Below, in pieces: positions 22,876-31,549 of a DNA stretch of 64,000 bases (positions within the stretch are counted from its first letter, which is position 1; every line of letters starts with the position of its first letter). This DNA is from Parvularcula mediterranea (GTDB lineage: Bacteria; Pseudomonadota; Alphaproteobacteria; Caulobacterales; Parvularculaceae). The stretch spans positions 877,288 to 941,287 of the forward strand of contig NZ_JABFCX010000003.1 in assembly GCF_013085255.1 (NCBI RefSeq), in the 5' to 3' direction. The notes under the pieces were generated by a model. The model searched no databases. It was given only the letters and a program-made list of their open reading frames with translations, and was not told the origin of the DNA. The position numbers and the translations under genes are program-made.

Positions 22876-23919
22876 TTACTTCGCTTTTCGCCGCCGCAGC
22901 AAACCGCCGACTGCAAAGACCGAGGCCATGAGCGGGAGGGCGCCGGGGATCGGGACCTCCGAGATGGTGTCGTCGAAGATGGTGATGGATCCGAGGCCCT
23001 GGGACTTGAAGCCGCTGTACAGCAGCGCGAAGCCCGGAATATTGGCGAGGTCGAGAGAGCTCGACTCCACCTCCACCCCGGCATCGCCCACGCAGAGCCG
23101 TCCATTATCATCATCCCTCGCCGGGTTCCCGCAACCGAAGCCCAGGGATGCGCCGAAGTCTCCGCTGACAGACAGGCCGAACACGCTGCTGAAGGCATTG
23201 CCGACGCCGATATCGCCGACGCTCAGGTCCCATCGTCCCACTTCGCCGAGATCGAAGTTGAAGTTGTCGACCCCGGAGTTGCCGATAGAGAAGATGCTGC
23301 TGACGAAGGTGCCGGTAACGGCATTCCGTGCCGTCAGCGTGCCGGAGATCCCTGTCAGGTCGAGGGTCGAGCGCTGGGTCGCGTTGGCGGAGACGCCGCC
23401 ACCGATCGAAATGCCCGGGATCTCCGGCGTGCCGACCCTAGCAAAGCCCTGGCTATCCCGGCCCGTGCCGCTGCTCCTGATCGTGGAGCTTCCCGATGCG
23501 CTGAGGCGGTAGCCCCGATCGATCAGGCTGACATCGCCGATGTTGAGGAAGCTCGTCGCCACTCCTGCTTCGAACCCGGCGCCAAAATTGGTGTCGAAGT
23601 CCGCATCGGCAGACCCCAATAGCGCCAGCATGACGCTGCCCGCTTCGCTCAAGCCGATGCTGTCATCATATTGAGCGGTGAAGTCGAGATCGACCGAGGA
23701 GTCCACGGTGCCGGTGCTGGCCTGTGCTTCGGCGAAGATCTGGGCTCCGCTGGGCCCGATCCTGAGACTGTCCGAGAAACCGGCGGCGCTGCGGCCTCCA
23801 AAGATGTTCTGATTGCTGACGCTCCCTGAAGTGCCCGCATTCACGGTCACGGGCGCTGCCGATGCGGTGGCAAGCGCGACGGGCGCGGCGGCGGCGATGG
23901 TGAGTAGTGTTTTGAGCAT
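22876..23919 (-). CDS. Exported protein with VPLPA/PEP-CTERM-type sorting signal
   Basis: This 347-residue protein has a signal peptide (MLKTLLTIAAAAPVALATASA). A beta-rich, Ser/Gly/Asp-rich domain follows. The C-terminal sorting signal is VPIPGALPLMASVFAVGGLL plus RRRKAK (about 322-347), a Pro-rich motif, one hydrophobic helix and a basic tail. Proteins of this type are processed by exosortase-like enzymes and often linked to exopolysaccharide. It lies 62 nt downstream of the membrane kinase gene. A second such protein is at 27670. Function of the passenger domain unknown. Confidence 0.78.
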   Translation of the reverse strand: MLKTLLTIAAAAPVALATASAAPVTVNAGTSGSVSNQNIFGGRSAAGFSDSLRIGPSGAQIFAEAQASTGTVDSSVDLDFTAQYDDSIGLSEAGSVMLALLGSADADFDTNFGAGFEAGVATSFLNIGDVSLIDRGYRLSASGSSTIRSSGTGRDSQGFARVGTPEIPGISIGGGVSANATQRSTLDLTGISGTLTARNAVTGTFVSSIFSIGNSGVDNFNFDLGEVGRWDLSVGDIGVGNAFSSVFGLSVSGDFGASLGFGCGNPARDDDNGRLCVGDAGVEVESSSLDLANIPGFALLYSGFKSQGLGSITIFDDTISEVPIPGALPLMASVFAVGGLLRRRKAK

Positions 23920-24095
23920 AGCTCCCTCCGTTCTGATGGAGGCAGATGAGCAGCGGAGGCCCTACGCCGTTATGGGTAGTCTTACCCAAACGCTGCCGCG
24001 ATGCTGAAAATTGGCAGCAATCCTGCCGCAGGAAAGGGCCTAGGCATTCTCAACCCTCCTCTGCTAGGCGGCGCGTTCCCTTTGAAGGACAAGGC

Positions 24096-24695
24096 ATGAC
24101 CAACCGCATCGCAGAGAGGCACCGCAAGACGAAGGAGACGGACATCACCGTCCGGCTCGACCTCGACGGCTCGGGCAAGGCTGATGTCTCGACCGGTATC
24201 GGTTTCCTCGACCACATGCTCGAGGGCTTTGCGAAGCATTCCCTGTGTGATCTCACCGTGCGCGCGGAAGGCGACCTGCACATTGATGGCCACCACACGA
24301 CCGAGGATGTCGGCATCGTCATGGGTCTCGCAGCTGCCGAGGCGCTGGGCGATATGAAGGGCATCACGCGCTTCGGCCATGCCTACATCCCGATGGACGA
24401 GACCCTGACCCGGGCTTCGATGGACCTGTCAGGGCGGCCCTACCTCATCTGGAAGGCCGAGTTCACGCGGGACAAGATCGGCGAGTTTGACACCGAGCTC
24501 TTCAAGGAGTGGTTCCACGCCTTCGCGACCAATGCGGGCGCCTGCCTGCACGTTGAAAATCTGTATGGAACCAACAACCACCACATCGCGGAGAGCTGCT
24601 TCAAGGCCACCGCGAGGGCCTTCAAGATGGCGGTTTCGCTGGATCCGCGGATGGCTGGCTCGATCCCCTCGACCAAGGGATCGCTCGGCTCCTGA
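24096..24695 (+). CDS. hisB: Imidazoleglycerol-phosphate dehydratase
   Basis: HisB performs the dehydration step of histidine biosynthesis. The 199-residue protein shows the monofunctional form (no phosphatase domain). The two metal-binding motifs are [11 protein letters not shown] (about 68-78) and [12 protein letters not shown] (about 166-177); GIGFLDHML lies near 34-42. The ATG at 24096 follows GAAGGACAAGG. It is the first his gene here, followed by a small cysteine-containing protein and then hisH, hisA, hisF and hisE. Confidence 0.97.
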   Translation: MTNRIAERHRKTKETDITVRLDLDGSGKADVSTGIGFLDHMLEGFAKHSLCDLTVRAEGDLHIDGHHTTEDVGIVMGLAAAEALGDMKGITRFGHAYIPMDETLTRASMDLSGRPYLIWKAEFTRDKIGEFDTELFKEWFHAFATNAGACLHVENLYGTNNHHIAESCFKATARAFKMAVSLDPRMAGSIPSTKGSLGS

Positions 24696-24797
24696 CCCCG
24701 CTCGCGCGATAACATAGCGCTTGCAACGTGGTTAATGCTTTCTATGGTTTCGCCACTGCCGTCAGAAGGCAGGAAACGCTATTCTAGGGAAGAAACC

Positions 24798-25037
24798 ATG
24801 TTTGCATCGCTCATCGCATCGGCGCTCGCGCTGACCGCCGTTCAATCCGAAGCTGAGTGGAAAGCAGCCTGCGAAGCCTACCAGGCCGAGTATGGCGGCG
24901 AAGCCGATTGCGGCTGCCTCGCAGAGAAGGTCGCCGGTGACGCTGACCTCGCCGCGATGTTTTCCGAGATCACCTCGCCGGACGATTTCGCCGATGCTCC
25001 GGAAGAAGTCATCGAAGCGGTTTCCGACTGCAGCTAA
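24798..25037 (+). CDS. Small exported four-cysteine protein within the his cluster
   Basis: This 79-residue protein begins MFASLIASALALTAVQS, a likely signal peptide. The mature part has Cys at CEAYQ, CGC and the terminal DCS (four Cys) in an acidic helical context (SPDDFADAPEEVIEAVSDC). A good ribosome site (AGGGAAG) precedes it and an intrinsic terminator follows, so it may be its own transcription unit inside the his cluster. No family is recognised. Confidence 0.65.
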   Translation: MFASLIASALALTAVQSEAEWKAACEAYQAEYGGEADCGCLAEKVAGDADLAAMFSEITSPDDFADAPEEVIEAVSDCS

Positions 25038-25065
25038 GCAGTCGGGCCATCAGGCTTTTGAAGAA

Positions 25066-25094
25066 GGGCGTGCCATTGCGGCGCGCCCTTTTTT
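25066..25094 (+). terminator. Intrinsic terminator between the small cysteine protein and hisH
   Basis: GGGCGTGCC (25066-25074) pairs with GGCGCGCCC (25080-25088), nine pairs with one G-U, across a 5-nt loop, followed by T6 (25089-25094). It lies 38 nt upstream of the hisH start and would partly separate hisB from hisHAFE. Confidence 0.8.
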
Positions 25095-25131
25095 GTTGCG
25101 CTGCGACGGGGAGGCGCTAACCCGCCCGCCT

Positions 25132-25755
25132 ATGCCTACCGTATGCGTTATCGACTATGGAGCCGGGAACCTGCACTCCGCCGTGCGCGGCCTTGAGCGC
25201 GCTGCGCCCGACGCCAGCTGGCGGGTCGCGGTCAGCGCCGAACCTTCCGAAGTGCTGGCTGCTGACCGGATCGTCCTCCCCGGCGTTGGAGCCTTTGCGA
25301 GCTGCGCCGCTGGCCTGAGGGCAAGGCCCGGGCTTGTGGACGCGCTGGTCGAAGCGACCGCCGAGCGGAAGCTTCCCTTCCTTGGTATTTGCGTCGGGAT
25401 GCAGCTTCTCGCGGACCTTGGCGAGGAGCATGGCGAGGTGGAGGGCCTCGGCTTCGTCTCCGGCAAGGTCCGTGCCCTGAAGGCCGATGGCCTCCGGCTT
25501 CCGCACATGGGGTGGAACGAAGTTGTTCCGGTTGCGGATCACCCTCTCCTGCCGCCTGAAGGCGATGCCTATTTCGTGCACAGCTTCATCTTCGAGGCCA
25601 CCGACGAGAGTGATATCATCGCGGCCGCTGACTATGGCGAGCGGTTCCCCGCTGCCGTGGCGCGGGAAAACGTCGCGGGTGCGCAGTTCCACCCTGAGAA
25701 AAGCGGCGCCTACGGACAGGCTTTCCTCAAGAATTTTCTGGAGTGGCGACCATGA
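25132..25755 (+). CDS. hisH: Imidazole glycerol phosphate synthase, glutaminase subunit
   Basis: HisH releases ammonia from glutamine and channels it to HisF. The 207-residue class I amidotransferase has CVIDYGAGN at its start. The nucleophile Cys lies in FLGICVGMQLL (about 80-90), and the His/Glu pair in GAQFHPEKSG (about 183-192). The ATG at 25132 has a weak upstream ribosome site. The stop overlaps the hisA start (ATGA). Confidence 0.96.
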   Translation: MPTVCVIDYGAGNLHSAVRGLERAAPDASWRVAVSAEPSEVLAADRIVLPGVGAFASCAAGLRARPGLVDALVEATAERKLPFLGICVGMQLLADLGEEHGEVEGLGFVSGKVRALKADGLRLPHMGWNEVVPVADHPLLPPEGDAYFVHSFIFEATDESDIIAAADYGERFPAAVARENVAGAQFHPEKSGAYGQAFLKNFLEWRP

Positions 25756-26483
25756 CCGCTTTTGAACTCTGGCCCGCGATCGACCTCAAGGGAGGCAAGG
25801 CCGTGCGCCTCCTCCGCGGGGACATGGACAAGGCGACGACCTATGCGGACAATCCCGCGGACCAGGCGAAGAGCTTCCGCGAGAGCGGTTTCGAGCGCCT
25901 GCACGTGGTCGACCTCGACGGCGCTTTCGCGGGCAAGCCTGCCAACGCAGATGCTGTCGAAGCCATCCTGAAGGAGACCGACGCGAAAGTGCAGCTTGGC
26001 GGCGGCATCCGCGATCTTCAGACGGCGGAGCGTTGGCTCAAGCTTGGTATCTCCCGGGTCATCCTCGGCACCGCTGCCGTGAAAGACCCTGAGTTCGCGC
26101 TCGCTGCCGCCCGCGCGTTCCCCGGACAGGTGGTGCTGGGCCTTGATGCCAAGAACGGTTTTGTCGCGACCGAAGGCTGGGACGAGGCATCGTCTGTCAC
26201 GGCTGAAGAGCTGGCCGCCAAATTCGACAAAGCACCCTTTGCAGCGATCGTCTACACCGACATCCTGAAAGACGGCGCGCTCGAAGGTCCGAACGTCGAG
26301 GCCACCCGCGCGCTGGCCAAATCAACGAAGCTGCCAGTCATCGCCTCGGGCGGCATGTCGTCTACGGATGATCTCCGCGAGCTGGCTGCGCTGAAAGGCG
26401 ACGGCATCGCTGGCGCGATAATTGGCAAGGCGCTCTACGAAGGCCGGATCGAGCCCAGGGCTGCGATCGAGGCCGTGCGATGA
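25752..26483 (+). CDS. hisA: ProFAR isomerase (HisA)
   Basis: HisA isomerises the phosphoribosyl-formimino intermediate of histidine synthesis in a (beta/alpha)8 barrel of 243 residues. The first catalytic Asp lies in [29 protein letters not shown] and the second catalytic Asp region [13 protein letters not shown] follow. The last phosphate motif is [12 protein letters not shown]. It overlaps hisH and hisF by 4 nt at each side, indicating translational coupling. Confidence 0.96.
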   Translation: MTAFELWPAIDLKGGKAVRLLRGDMDKATTYADNPADQAKSFRESGFERLHVVDLDGAFAGKPANADAVEAILKETDAKVQLGGGIRDLQTAERWLKLGISRVILGTAAVKDPEFALAAARAFPGQVVLGLDAKNGFVATEGWDEASSVTAEELAAKFDKAPFAAIVYTDILKDGALEGPNVEATRALAKSTKLPVIASGGMSSTDDLRELAALKGDGIAGAIIGKALYEGRIEPRAAIEAVR

Positions 26484-27247
26484 GCCTCAAGACGCGCCTC
26501 ATTCCCTGCCTCGACGTCAAGGACGGGCGCGTGGTGAAGGGCGTCAATTTCGTCAGCCTGCGTGACGCTGGCGACCCGGTCGAAGCCGCTGCCGCCTATG
26601 CCGAGGCAGGCGCGGACGAGATCTGTTTCCTCGACATCACCGCGAGCCATGAGAACCGCGGCACGCTCCTCGAAACTGTGACCCACACCGCGCAAGAGGC
26701 CCTCTGCCCCCTGACGGTTGGCGGCGGTGTTCGGTCTGCGGAGGATGTGCTGGCGCTCCTGCGCGCAGGGGCGGACAAGATTGCCATCAACTCCGCCGCC
26801 GTGCGTGACCCTGCGGTGCTCACGGCTTCGGCTCTTGCCGCAGGTTCGCAGGCCGTGGTCTGCGCCATCGACGCCAAGAACGTAGCGCCCGGCAGATGGG
26901 AAATCTTCACACATGGCGGCCGCAAGCCCACAGGGATCGACGCTGTTCAGTTTGCTGAAGAAGCCGAGCGCCGGGGTGCTGGCGAGATCCTGCTGACGTC
27001 GATGGACCGTGACGGCGTCAAGACCGGTTACGACGTCGAGCTTCTGAAAGCCGTCACCTCAGCCGTGAACATCCCCGTGGTCGCATCGGGCGGCGCAGGC
27101 GAGCTGCACCATTTATCCGAAGCCGTCACCGTAGGCGGAGCATCCGCAGTTCTCGCGGCCAGCATTTTCCACTTCGGCACCTTCACGATCGAAGAGGCGA
27201 AGAAGGCGATGATCGCGGACGGGGTTCCGATGAGGAGGACATGGTGA
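26480..27247 (+). CDS. hisF: Imidazole glycerol phosphate synthase, cyclase subunit
   Basis: HisF closes the imidazole ring using ammonia from HisH, producing IGP and AICAR. The 255-residue barrel has catalytic Asp in [17 protein letters not shown] (about 11) and in [15 protein letters not shown] (about 131), with TVGGGVRS and VASGGAGE as phosphate motifs. It is coupled to hisA (ATGA), and its end overlaps the hisE start. Confidence 0.97.
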   Translation: MSLKTRLIPCLDVKDGRVVKGVNFVSLRDAGDPVEAAAAYAEAGADEICFLDITASHENRGTLLETVTHTAQEALCPLTVGGGVRSAEDVLALLRAGADKIAINSAAVRDPAVLTASALAAGSQAVVCAIDAKNVAPGRWEIFTHGGRKPTGIDAVQFAEEAERRGAGEILLTSMDRDGVKTGYDVELLKAVTSAVNIPVVASGGAGELHHLSEAVTVGGASAVLAASIFHFGTFTIEEAKKAMIADGVPMRRTW

Positions 27248-27570
27248 GCAAGATCGGCAACGCCTTGGACGGCCTGACGAAACGTATCGAAGCCCGCCGG
27301 GGCGATGATCCGTCCACCTCCTATACGGCCAAGCTCCTGTCGGAGGGCAAGGCCCGCTGCGCCAAGAAGATGGGCGAGGAAGCCGTCGAGACCGCGCTTG
27401 CCGGCGCTCTCGGTGACAAGGAGGAGCTCGCCGCGGAGAGCGCCGATCTCCTCTACCACCTCGCGGTCCTCCTTGAGGCCAATGGGATCAGCTTCGACGA
27501 GGTCGCGGCAGAGCTTGAGAAGCGCGCCGGAACCTCCGGCATTGCCGAAAAGGCTTCACGAGAGCGTTAG
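27241..27570 (+). CDS. hisE: Phosphoribosyl-ATP pyrophosphatase
   Basis: HisE hydrolyses phosphoribosyl-ATP to phosphoribosyl-AMP. The 109-residue all-alpha NTP-pyrophosphohydrolase has metal-binding acidic residues in [13 protein letters not shown] (about 43-55) and [16 protein letters not shown] (about 64-79). The ATG at 27241 overlaps the hisF 3' end by 7 nt. It is separate from hisI, which is not in this window. Confidence 0.95.
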   Translation: MVSKIGNALDGLTKRIEARRGDDPSTSYTAKLLSEGKARCAKKMGEEAVETALAGALGDKEELAAESADLLYHLAVLLEANGISFDEVAAELEKRAGTSGIAEKASRER

Positions 27571-27669
27571 ACATTCACGTTAGAAGCGTCCGCTGGCACG
27601 CGGGCTGCATCGTTCCAGTCATACGCAACGCCTGGCGCATCCTCCGCGCCAAACGGAGACTGAAACGAG

Positions 27670-28299
27670 ATGAACCGCTTCGCTAACGCCGCTCTCGCAG
27701 CCATCGCCGCCCTCGGCTTTTCAACCGCTAACGCCGCAACCCTGATCGGGGTGACGGGCGAGGCCTGGGACTCGCCGAACAACATCAACTCGCTCTCGGC
27801 AGCGCTTGCTGAGATCACTAGCCGCGATGCTGACACGCTCTTCGACCTGACCCGGATCGACTTCCCCAACGGATCGACCGGCAGCTTCAGCGATAACAAC
27901 ACGCTCTCCACCTTCCTCGGTAGCCTCGGCACGATCACCAGCGGTATCGACTTCCCGAAGCTCCACGACACGGTCATGCGCTTCTCAGGCATGATCGAGC
28001 TGGGTGCGGATGACACGCGCTGGTCGGTGGGTTCGGACGATGGCTTCCAACTGACCATCGACAACGAAATCCTTGGTCAGCAAGGCCGCCGCGGCTTCCG
28101 CTACACGAGCGGTGACCTCGACTTTGGCCCGGGCCTCTATGCGTTCGAGCTCGTCTACTTCGAAGATGGCGGGAAGACCGGTGTCGAGTTCCTGGTGAAC
28201 AATCAGCTTGTCGACAATGTCGAAACGCCTCTCCCGGCAGCGGGCGTCCTGATGGCAGCAGGCCTCGCAGCGTTCGGCATCCGCCGCCGCAAGGCCTGA
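27670..28299 (+). CDS. Exported PA14-like protein with VPLPA-CTERM sorting signal
   Basis: This 209-residue protein has a signal peptide (MNRFANAALAAIAALGFSTANA). The passenger resembles a PA14-type carbohydrate-binding fold around MRFSGMIELGADDTRWSVGS, DGFQLTIDN and FELVYFEDGGKTGVEFL. The C-terminus is TPLPAAGVLMAAGLAAFGI plus RRRKA, an exosortase-type sorting signal. It probably is attached to or released at the surface. A terminator hairpin follows. Confidence 0.82.
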   Translation: MNRFANAALAAIAALGFSTANAATLIGVTGEAWDSPNNINSLSAALAEITSRDADTLFDLTRIDFPNGSTGSFSDNNTLSTFLGSLGTITSGIDFPKLHDTVMRFSGMIELGADDTRWSVGSDDGFQLTIDNEILGQQGRRGFRYTSGDLDFGPGLYAFELVYFEDGGKTGVEFLVNNQLVDNVETPLPAAGVLMAAGLAAFGIRRRKA

Positions 28300-28324
28300 C
28301 CTCTCAAGAACAACGGGAAGGACG

Positions 28325-28354
28325 GGGCTTCTCGGCTTAGCCGAGGAGCCCTTT
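28325..28354 (+). terminator. Hairpin terminator overlapping the opposing kinase stop codon
   Basis: GGGCTTCTCGGC (28325-28336) pairs with GCCGAGGAGCCC (28340-28351) with one G-U, loop TTA, then TTT and a pyrimidine-rich stretch. The loop is the stop codon of the opposite-strand PfkB kinase gene. It probably ends the VPLPA-CTERM transcript. Confidence 0.55.
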
Positions 28355-29341
28355 CTCTTGGGCGAGCTTGCGGAGCGAGACCTCCGGACGTGCGCCCTTG
28401 TGGCTGATGACTTCCGACGCACAGAGGGAGCCGAGCTTGCCGCAGGACTTGAGGTCCATGCAGGTGGTGAAGCCGAAGAGCCAGCCAGCGGCGTAGGCAT
28501 CGCCCGCGCCGGTGGTGTCCACAAGCTGCGCTGGCGGGATGGCGTCCACGTGCTCGATCTCGCCTTGCGGGCCGAAGACCATCGAGCCCTTCTCGCTCAT
28601 GGTCACAGCGCCCCAGAGGCAGAACTCGGCCTTCATGGCCTTGGCGGCTTCCATGGCATCGTCGTGGCCGGTCAGAGCCTTCGCCTCGTCATGGTTGGCG
28701 AAGATCATGTCCACGGTCTCCTTGAGGAAGGCGACCAGGGGCTCGAAGTTGCGCTCGACCATGCCTGAGTCCGAGAGGGTCATGGCGACGAAGCGGCCAG
28801 CCTTTTTCGCGCGGCGCGCAGCCTCACGGCAGGCTTCGCGGCTTTCGGGGGCTTCGAAATTGTAGCCTTCGAGGTAGCAGATCTGGGCGGTCTCGAAGTC
28901 ACCCTCGAGGACGGCGGCGGGGGTGATGTCCCCCGCTGCGCCGAGGTAAGTGGCCATCGAACGCTCCGCATCGGAGGTCACGGAGATGAGGCAGCGGCCC
29001 GAGGGCTTCCCGTCGGTGACGTTCGGCGTGTCGAAGATGACGCCGGTGCCGCGCAGGCTCTCGCGATAGGCATTGCCGTGCTTGTCGTCGGCCACCGTGC
29101 CGATGAACCGGGCCGTGCCGCCAAGGCTCGCGATGCAGGCGCAGGTATTCCCGGCTGAACCGCCAGCCACCATCACCGTGTCCGTAAACTCTTCCGCGTG
29201 CGAAATGGCCTCGGCCTTTTCGGTGTCGATCAGGATCATGCCGCCTTTGGGCACTTCGAATTTCGCAAGAAACCCTTCATCAACCTCAGCAATGACATCG
29301 ACAATCGCGTTTCCGAGCGCAGCCACCTGGATATCGGCCAT
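28337..29341 (-). CDS. PfkB family kinase, probably adenosine kinase
   Basis: This 334-residue ribokinase-fold protein has the PfkB N-terminal signature in VAGGSAGNTCACIASLGG (about 56-73) and the C-terminal signature DTTGAGDAYAAGWL with its catalytic Asp (about 286-299). The start MADIQVAALGNAIVDV and overall length fit bacterial adenosine/inosine-type kinases. A ribosome site AAGGATC precedes the ATG at 29341. The start codon shares the palindrome CATG with the divergent lipoprotein gene. Confidence 0.85.
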   Translation of the reverse strand: MADIQVAALGNAIVDVIAEVDEGFLAKFEVPKGGMILIDTEKAEAISHAEEFTDTVMVAGGSAGNTCACIASLGGTARFIGTVADDKHGNAYRESLRGTGVIFDTPNVTDGKPSGRCLISVTSDAERSMATYLGAAGDITPAAVLEGDFETAQICYLEGYNFEAPESREACREAARRAKKAGRFVAMTLSDSGMVERNFEPLVAFLKETVDMIFANHDEAKALTGHDDAMEAAKAMKAEFCLWGAVTMSEKGSMVFGPQGEIEHVDAIPPAQLVDTTGAGDAYAAGWLFGFTTCMDLKSCGKLGSLCASEVISHKGARPEVSLRKLAQEKGLLG

Positions 29342-29759
29342 GTTTGATCCTTCTTTCAGACCGCTGCGGGTTAGAGGCGCAGCGCTGCTTCTGTCCACCG
29401 CTTCCTTGCTGACCGCTTGCGCAACGTCGTCAGGCGATAGCGCGCGGGGCGACGATGCGCTGGGCCAGCTCATCGGCAGAGAAACAGGTGAGGAGGCGCC
29501 GGTGGAAACCCGCCTCAAGCCCGGTCCTGATGCGACCTTATTCATCGGGCGGGACGTCAGCCTTCTTGAGCGTCTGGTCGGTGCGCCTGCGCTGGTCCGG
29601 CGGGAGGGACCCAATGAGTTCCGCCGCTATGACCTTCAGCGCTGCCGCATCTACGCCATCGTGGCGCCTGCGGGCGGCGATGTGGCGTCCTTGAGGACCG
29701 GCGCGCTGAACGCAGGCGGTAAGGCGCCGAGCTTCTCGACCTGCACCGCAGGGCTTTGA
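29340..29759 (+). CDS. Small lipoprotein of unknown function
   Basis: This 139-residue precursor has an Arg-containing n-region (FRPLRVRG), a hydrophobic core (AALLLSTASLLTAC) and lipobox LTAC. The mature part includes ETRLKPGPDATLFIGRD, LLERLVGAPALVRREG and NEFRRYDLQRCRIYAIVAP, a pattern seen in small alphaproteobacterial lipoproteins with a strand-rich domain. The ATG at 29340 overlaps the kinase start codon on the other strand (CATG). No better start keeps the signal peptide, but the ribosome site is weak. Confidence 0.65.
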   Translation: MFDPSFRPLRVRGAALLLSTASLLTACATSSGDSARGDDALGQLIGRETGEEAPVETRLKPGPDATLFIGRDVSLLERLVGAPALVRREGPNEFRRYDLQRCRIYAIVAPAGGDVASLRTGALNAGGKAPSFSTCTAGL

Positions 29760-29812
29760 CCCGAAGCCCGGTGCGGCGCACATTTGAAAGCTAGGGCCCG
29801 TTAGGAGAGCGA

Positions 29813-31549
29813 ATGAGCGATACCCAGTCCGTGAAGGCGCCGAGCGAGGATCCCAAGGGCTGGCTCTGGCGGAGCGTCAAACCCTACACCCGACCCGAGA
29901 TGGCCGCGATGCTGATGCTCGGCTTCGCATCGGGCCTGCCGCTCTATCTTGTGTACCAAAAGACCGCTTTCTGGCTGCGTGAGGAAGGGATTGAGCTTTC
30001 CACCATCGGGTACTTCTACTGGCTAGGGCTTTTCTATTCCTTCAAGTTCGTCTGGGCACCGATCATCGACCGGCTGAACGTGCCGGGGCTGACGAAGAAG
30101 CTGGGGCACCGGCGGTCATGGATGATCGTCTCGATCATCGGGACCATGGCGGGCCTTTCCATTGCCGCGTTCAGTGACCCCTCCGAAGGGCTGACCCAGA
30201 TCATCCTCGGTACGCTGATCCTGGCCTTCTCAGGTGCTACCCTCGACGTGTCGATTGACGCCTGGCGGATCGAAAGTGCGCCGAGCGAGGAGCAGGCCTC
30301 GATGGCGGCATCCTATTCGTTGGGGTATCGTGGTGCGCTGATCTTCTCAGGGCTCGCGCTGGTGCTGGCCTCATGGTCGTCTTGGACGGTCAGCTATCTC
30401 GTGATGGCCGCAGCCATGGGCACGACAGCTGCGCTCGTCCTCATCATCCGTGAACCGAAGACCGTGAAGAAGCAGATCGCGCTCAGCGACCTGCCGCTCT
30501 TTGCCGGCCCCGCACAGGCGGCGGCGGTGGCGCTTTTTCTCTTCGGCTTTGCGAAGGTCTTCGTCTGGATGAACTTCGCCGAAATCCTTGTGCATCTTCT
30601 GGCGGGGGCTGCCATTGGCGCGCTCGCGCTCGGCAAGATCGCCTTCAAGGGCACCAAGATGGACCTGCCTTGGCGCGCGGCCCTTGCGGGGCTCGGCGCG
30701 CTCTATGTCTACTCCCGCCCAGTCCTTGAGAGCACCGTCGGCCTCCCGGCCAACGAGCAGTTCGCCAAGCTCGCCGTCGTGGCTCTCACAATCGCTGCCC
30801 TCGCGGGCCTCGTCATGGCGATGGTGAAGGCGTCGCAGGCGACCGAGGGCAACCTCAACCTTCAGGACCCAGAGGCCAAGCGCGGCAGGGTCTTCATGGT
30901 CTACGCTCCGCCGCTTCTCCAGGTGATCGACCGGTTCGGCAAGGTGATCGTCCCGATCTTCATCCTTGTGCTGATCTACCGTCTGTCGGACTTCACCATG
31001 GGTGTGATGGCGGTGCCGCTTTATGTGGACCTCGGGTTCGACAAGGGGATGGTCGGCGCAATCCAGTCCGGTCCCGGTGTCATCTCGACCTTCATCGGCC
31101 TCTTCCTTGGCGGGCTCGCGGCAGGTGCCTTCGGCATCACGCGGAGCCTCGTCTTTGGCGCGATCCTGACCCTTGTGACCAATGGAGCCTATGCGTGGTT
31201 CGCAGGCAGCGCGACGGGGGATGATATCGGCTTCCTGACCTTCGCGATCTGTGCGGACAATGTTGCCGGCGGGTTCGTCACGACGGTCTTCATTGCCTAT
31301 CTTTCGAGCCTCGTGGACCCGGCCAATGCTGCCACTCAATACGCGCTCTTCAGCTCGATCTACGCGACCCTCAACAAGTTCGTAGCCGGATTTTCAGGGC
31401 AGATGGCCGAGGCCCTTGGCTGGGTGAACTTCTTCCTCCTGACGGCGAGCTACGCGATCCCTGCCGGACTGCTGGTGATACTGGTCGCGGTGCTCCAGAA
31501 GCGCTACCCGCCCAAGCCAGTCGCTGCGGTTGGGGAACCTGCAACATGA
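29813..31549 (+). CDS. AmpG-like muropeptide permease (MFS)
   Basis: This 578-residue inner-membrane transporter has about 14 helices. The early FASGLPLYLVYQKTAFWLRE block and KFVWAPIIDR loop match AmpG, which imports anhydro-muropeptides for cell-wall recycling. A loop of about 60 residues near 300-370 (QEDP-like NLNLQDPEAKRGR) separates the halves. In some bacteria AmpG controls beta-lactamase induction, but no ampC/ampR is near. It overlaps the next gene by 4 nt, so the two are coupled. Confidence 0.87.
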   Translation: MSDTQSVKAPSEDPKGWLWRSVKPYTRPEMAAMLMLGFASGLPLYLVYQKTAFWLREEGIELSTIGYFYWLGLFYSFKFVWAPIIDRLNVPGLTKKLGHRRSWMIVSIIGTMAGLSIAAFSDPSEGLTQIILGTLILAFSGATLDVSIDAWRIESAPSEEQASMAASYSLGYRGALIFSGLALVLASWSSWTVSYLVMAAAMGTTAALVLIIREPKTVKKQIALSDLPLFAGPAQAAAVALFLFGFAKVFVWMNFAEILVHLLAGAAIGALALGKIAFKGTKMDLPWRAALAGLGALYVYSRPVLESTVGLPANEQFAKLAVVALTIAALAGLVMAMVKASQATEGNLNLQDPEAKRGRVFMVYAPPLLQVIDRFGKVIVPIFILVLIYRLSDFTMGVMAVPLYVDLGFDKGMVGAIQSGPGVISTFIGLFLGGLAAGAFGITRSLVFGAILTLVTNGAYAWFAGSATGDDIGFLTFAICADNVAGGFVTTVFIAYLSSLVDPANAATQYALFSSIYATLNKFVAGFSGQMAEALGWVNFFLLTASYAIPAGLLVILVAVLQKRYPPKPVAAVGEPAT

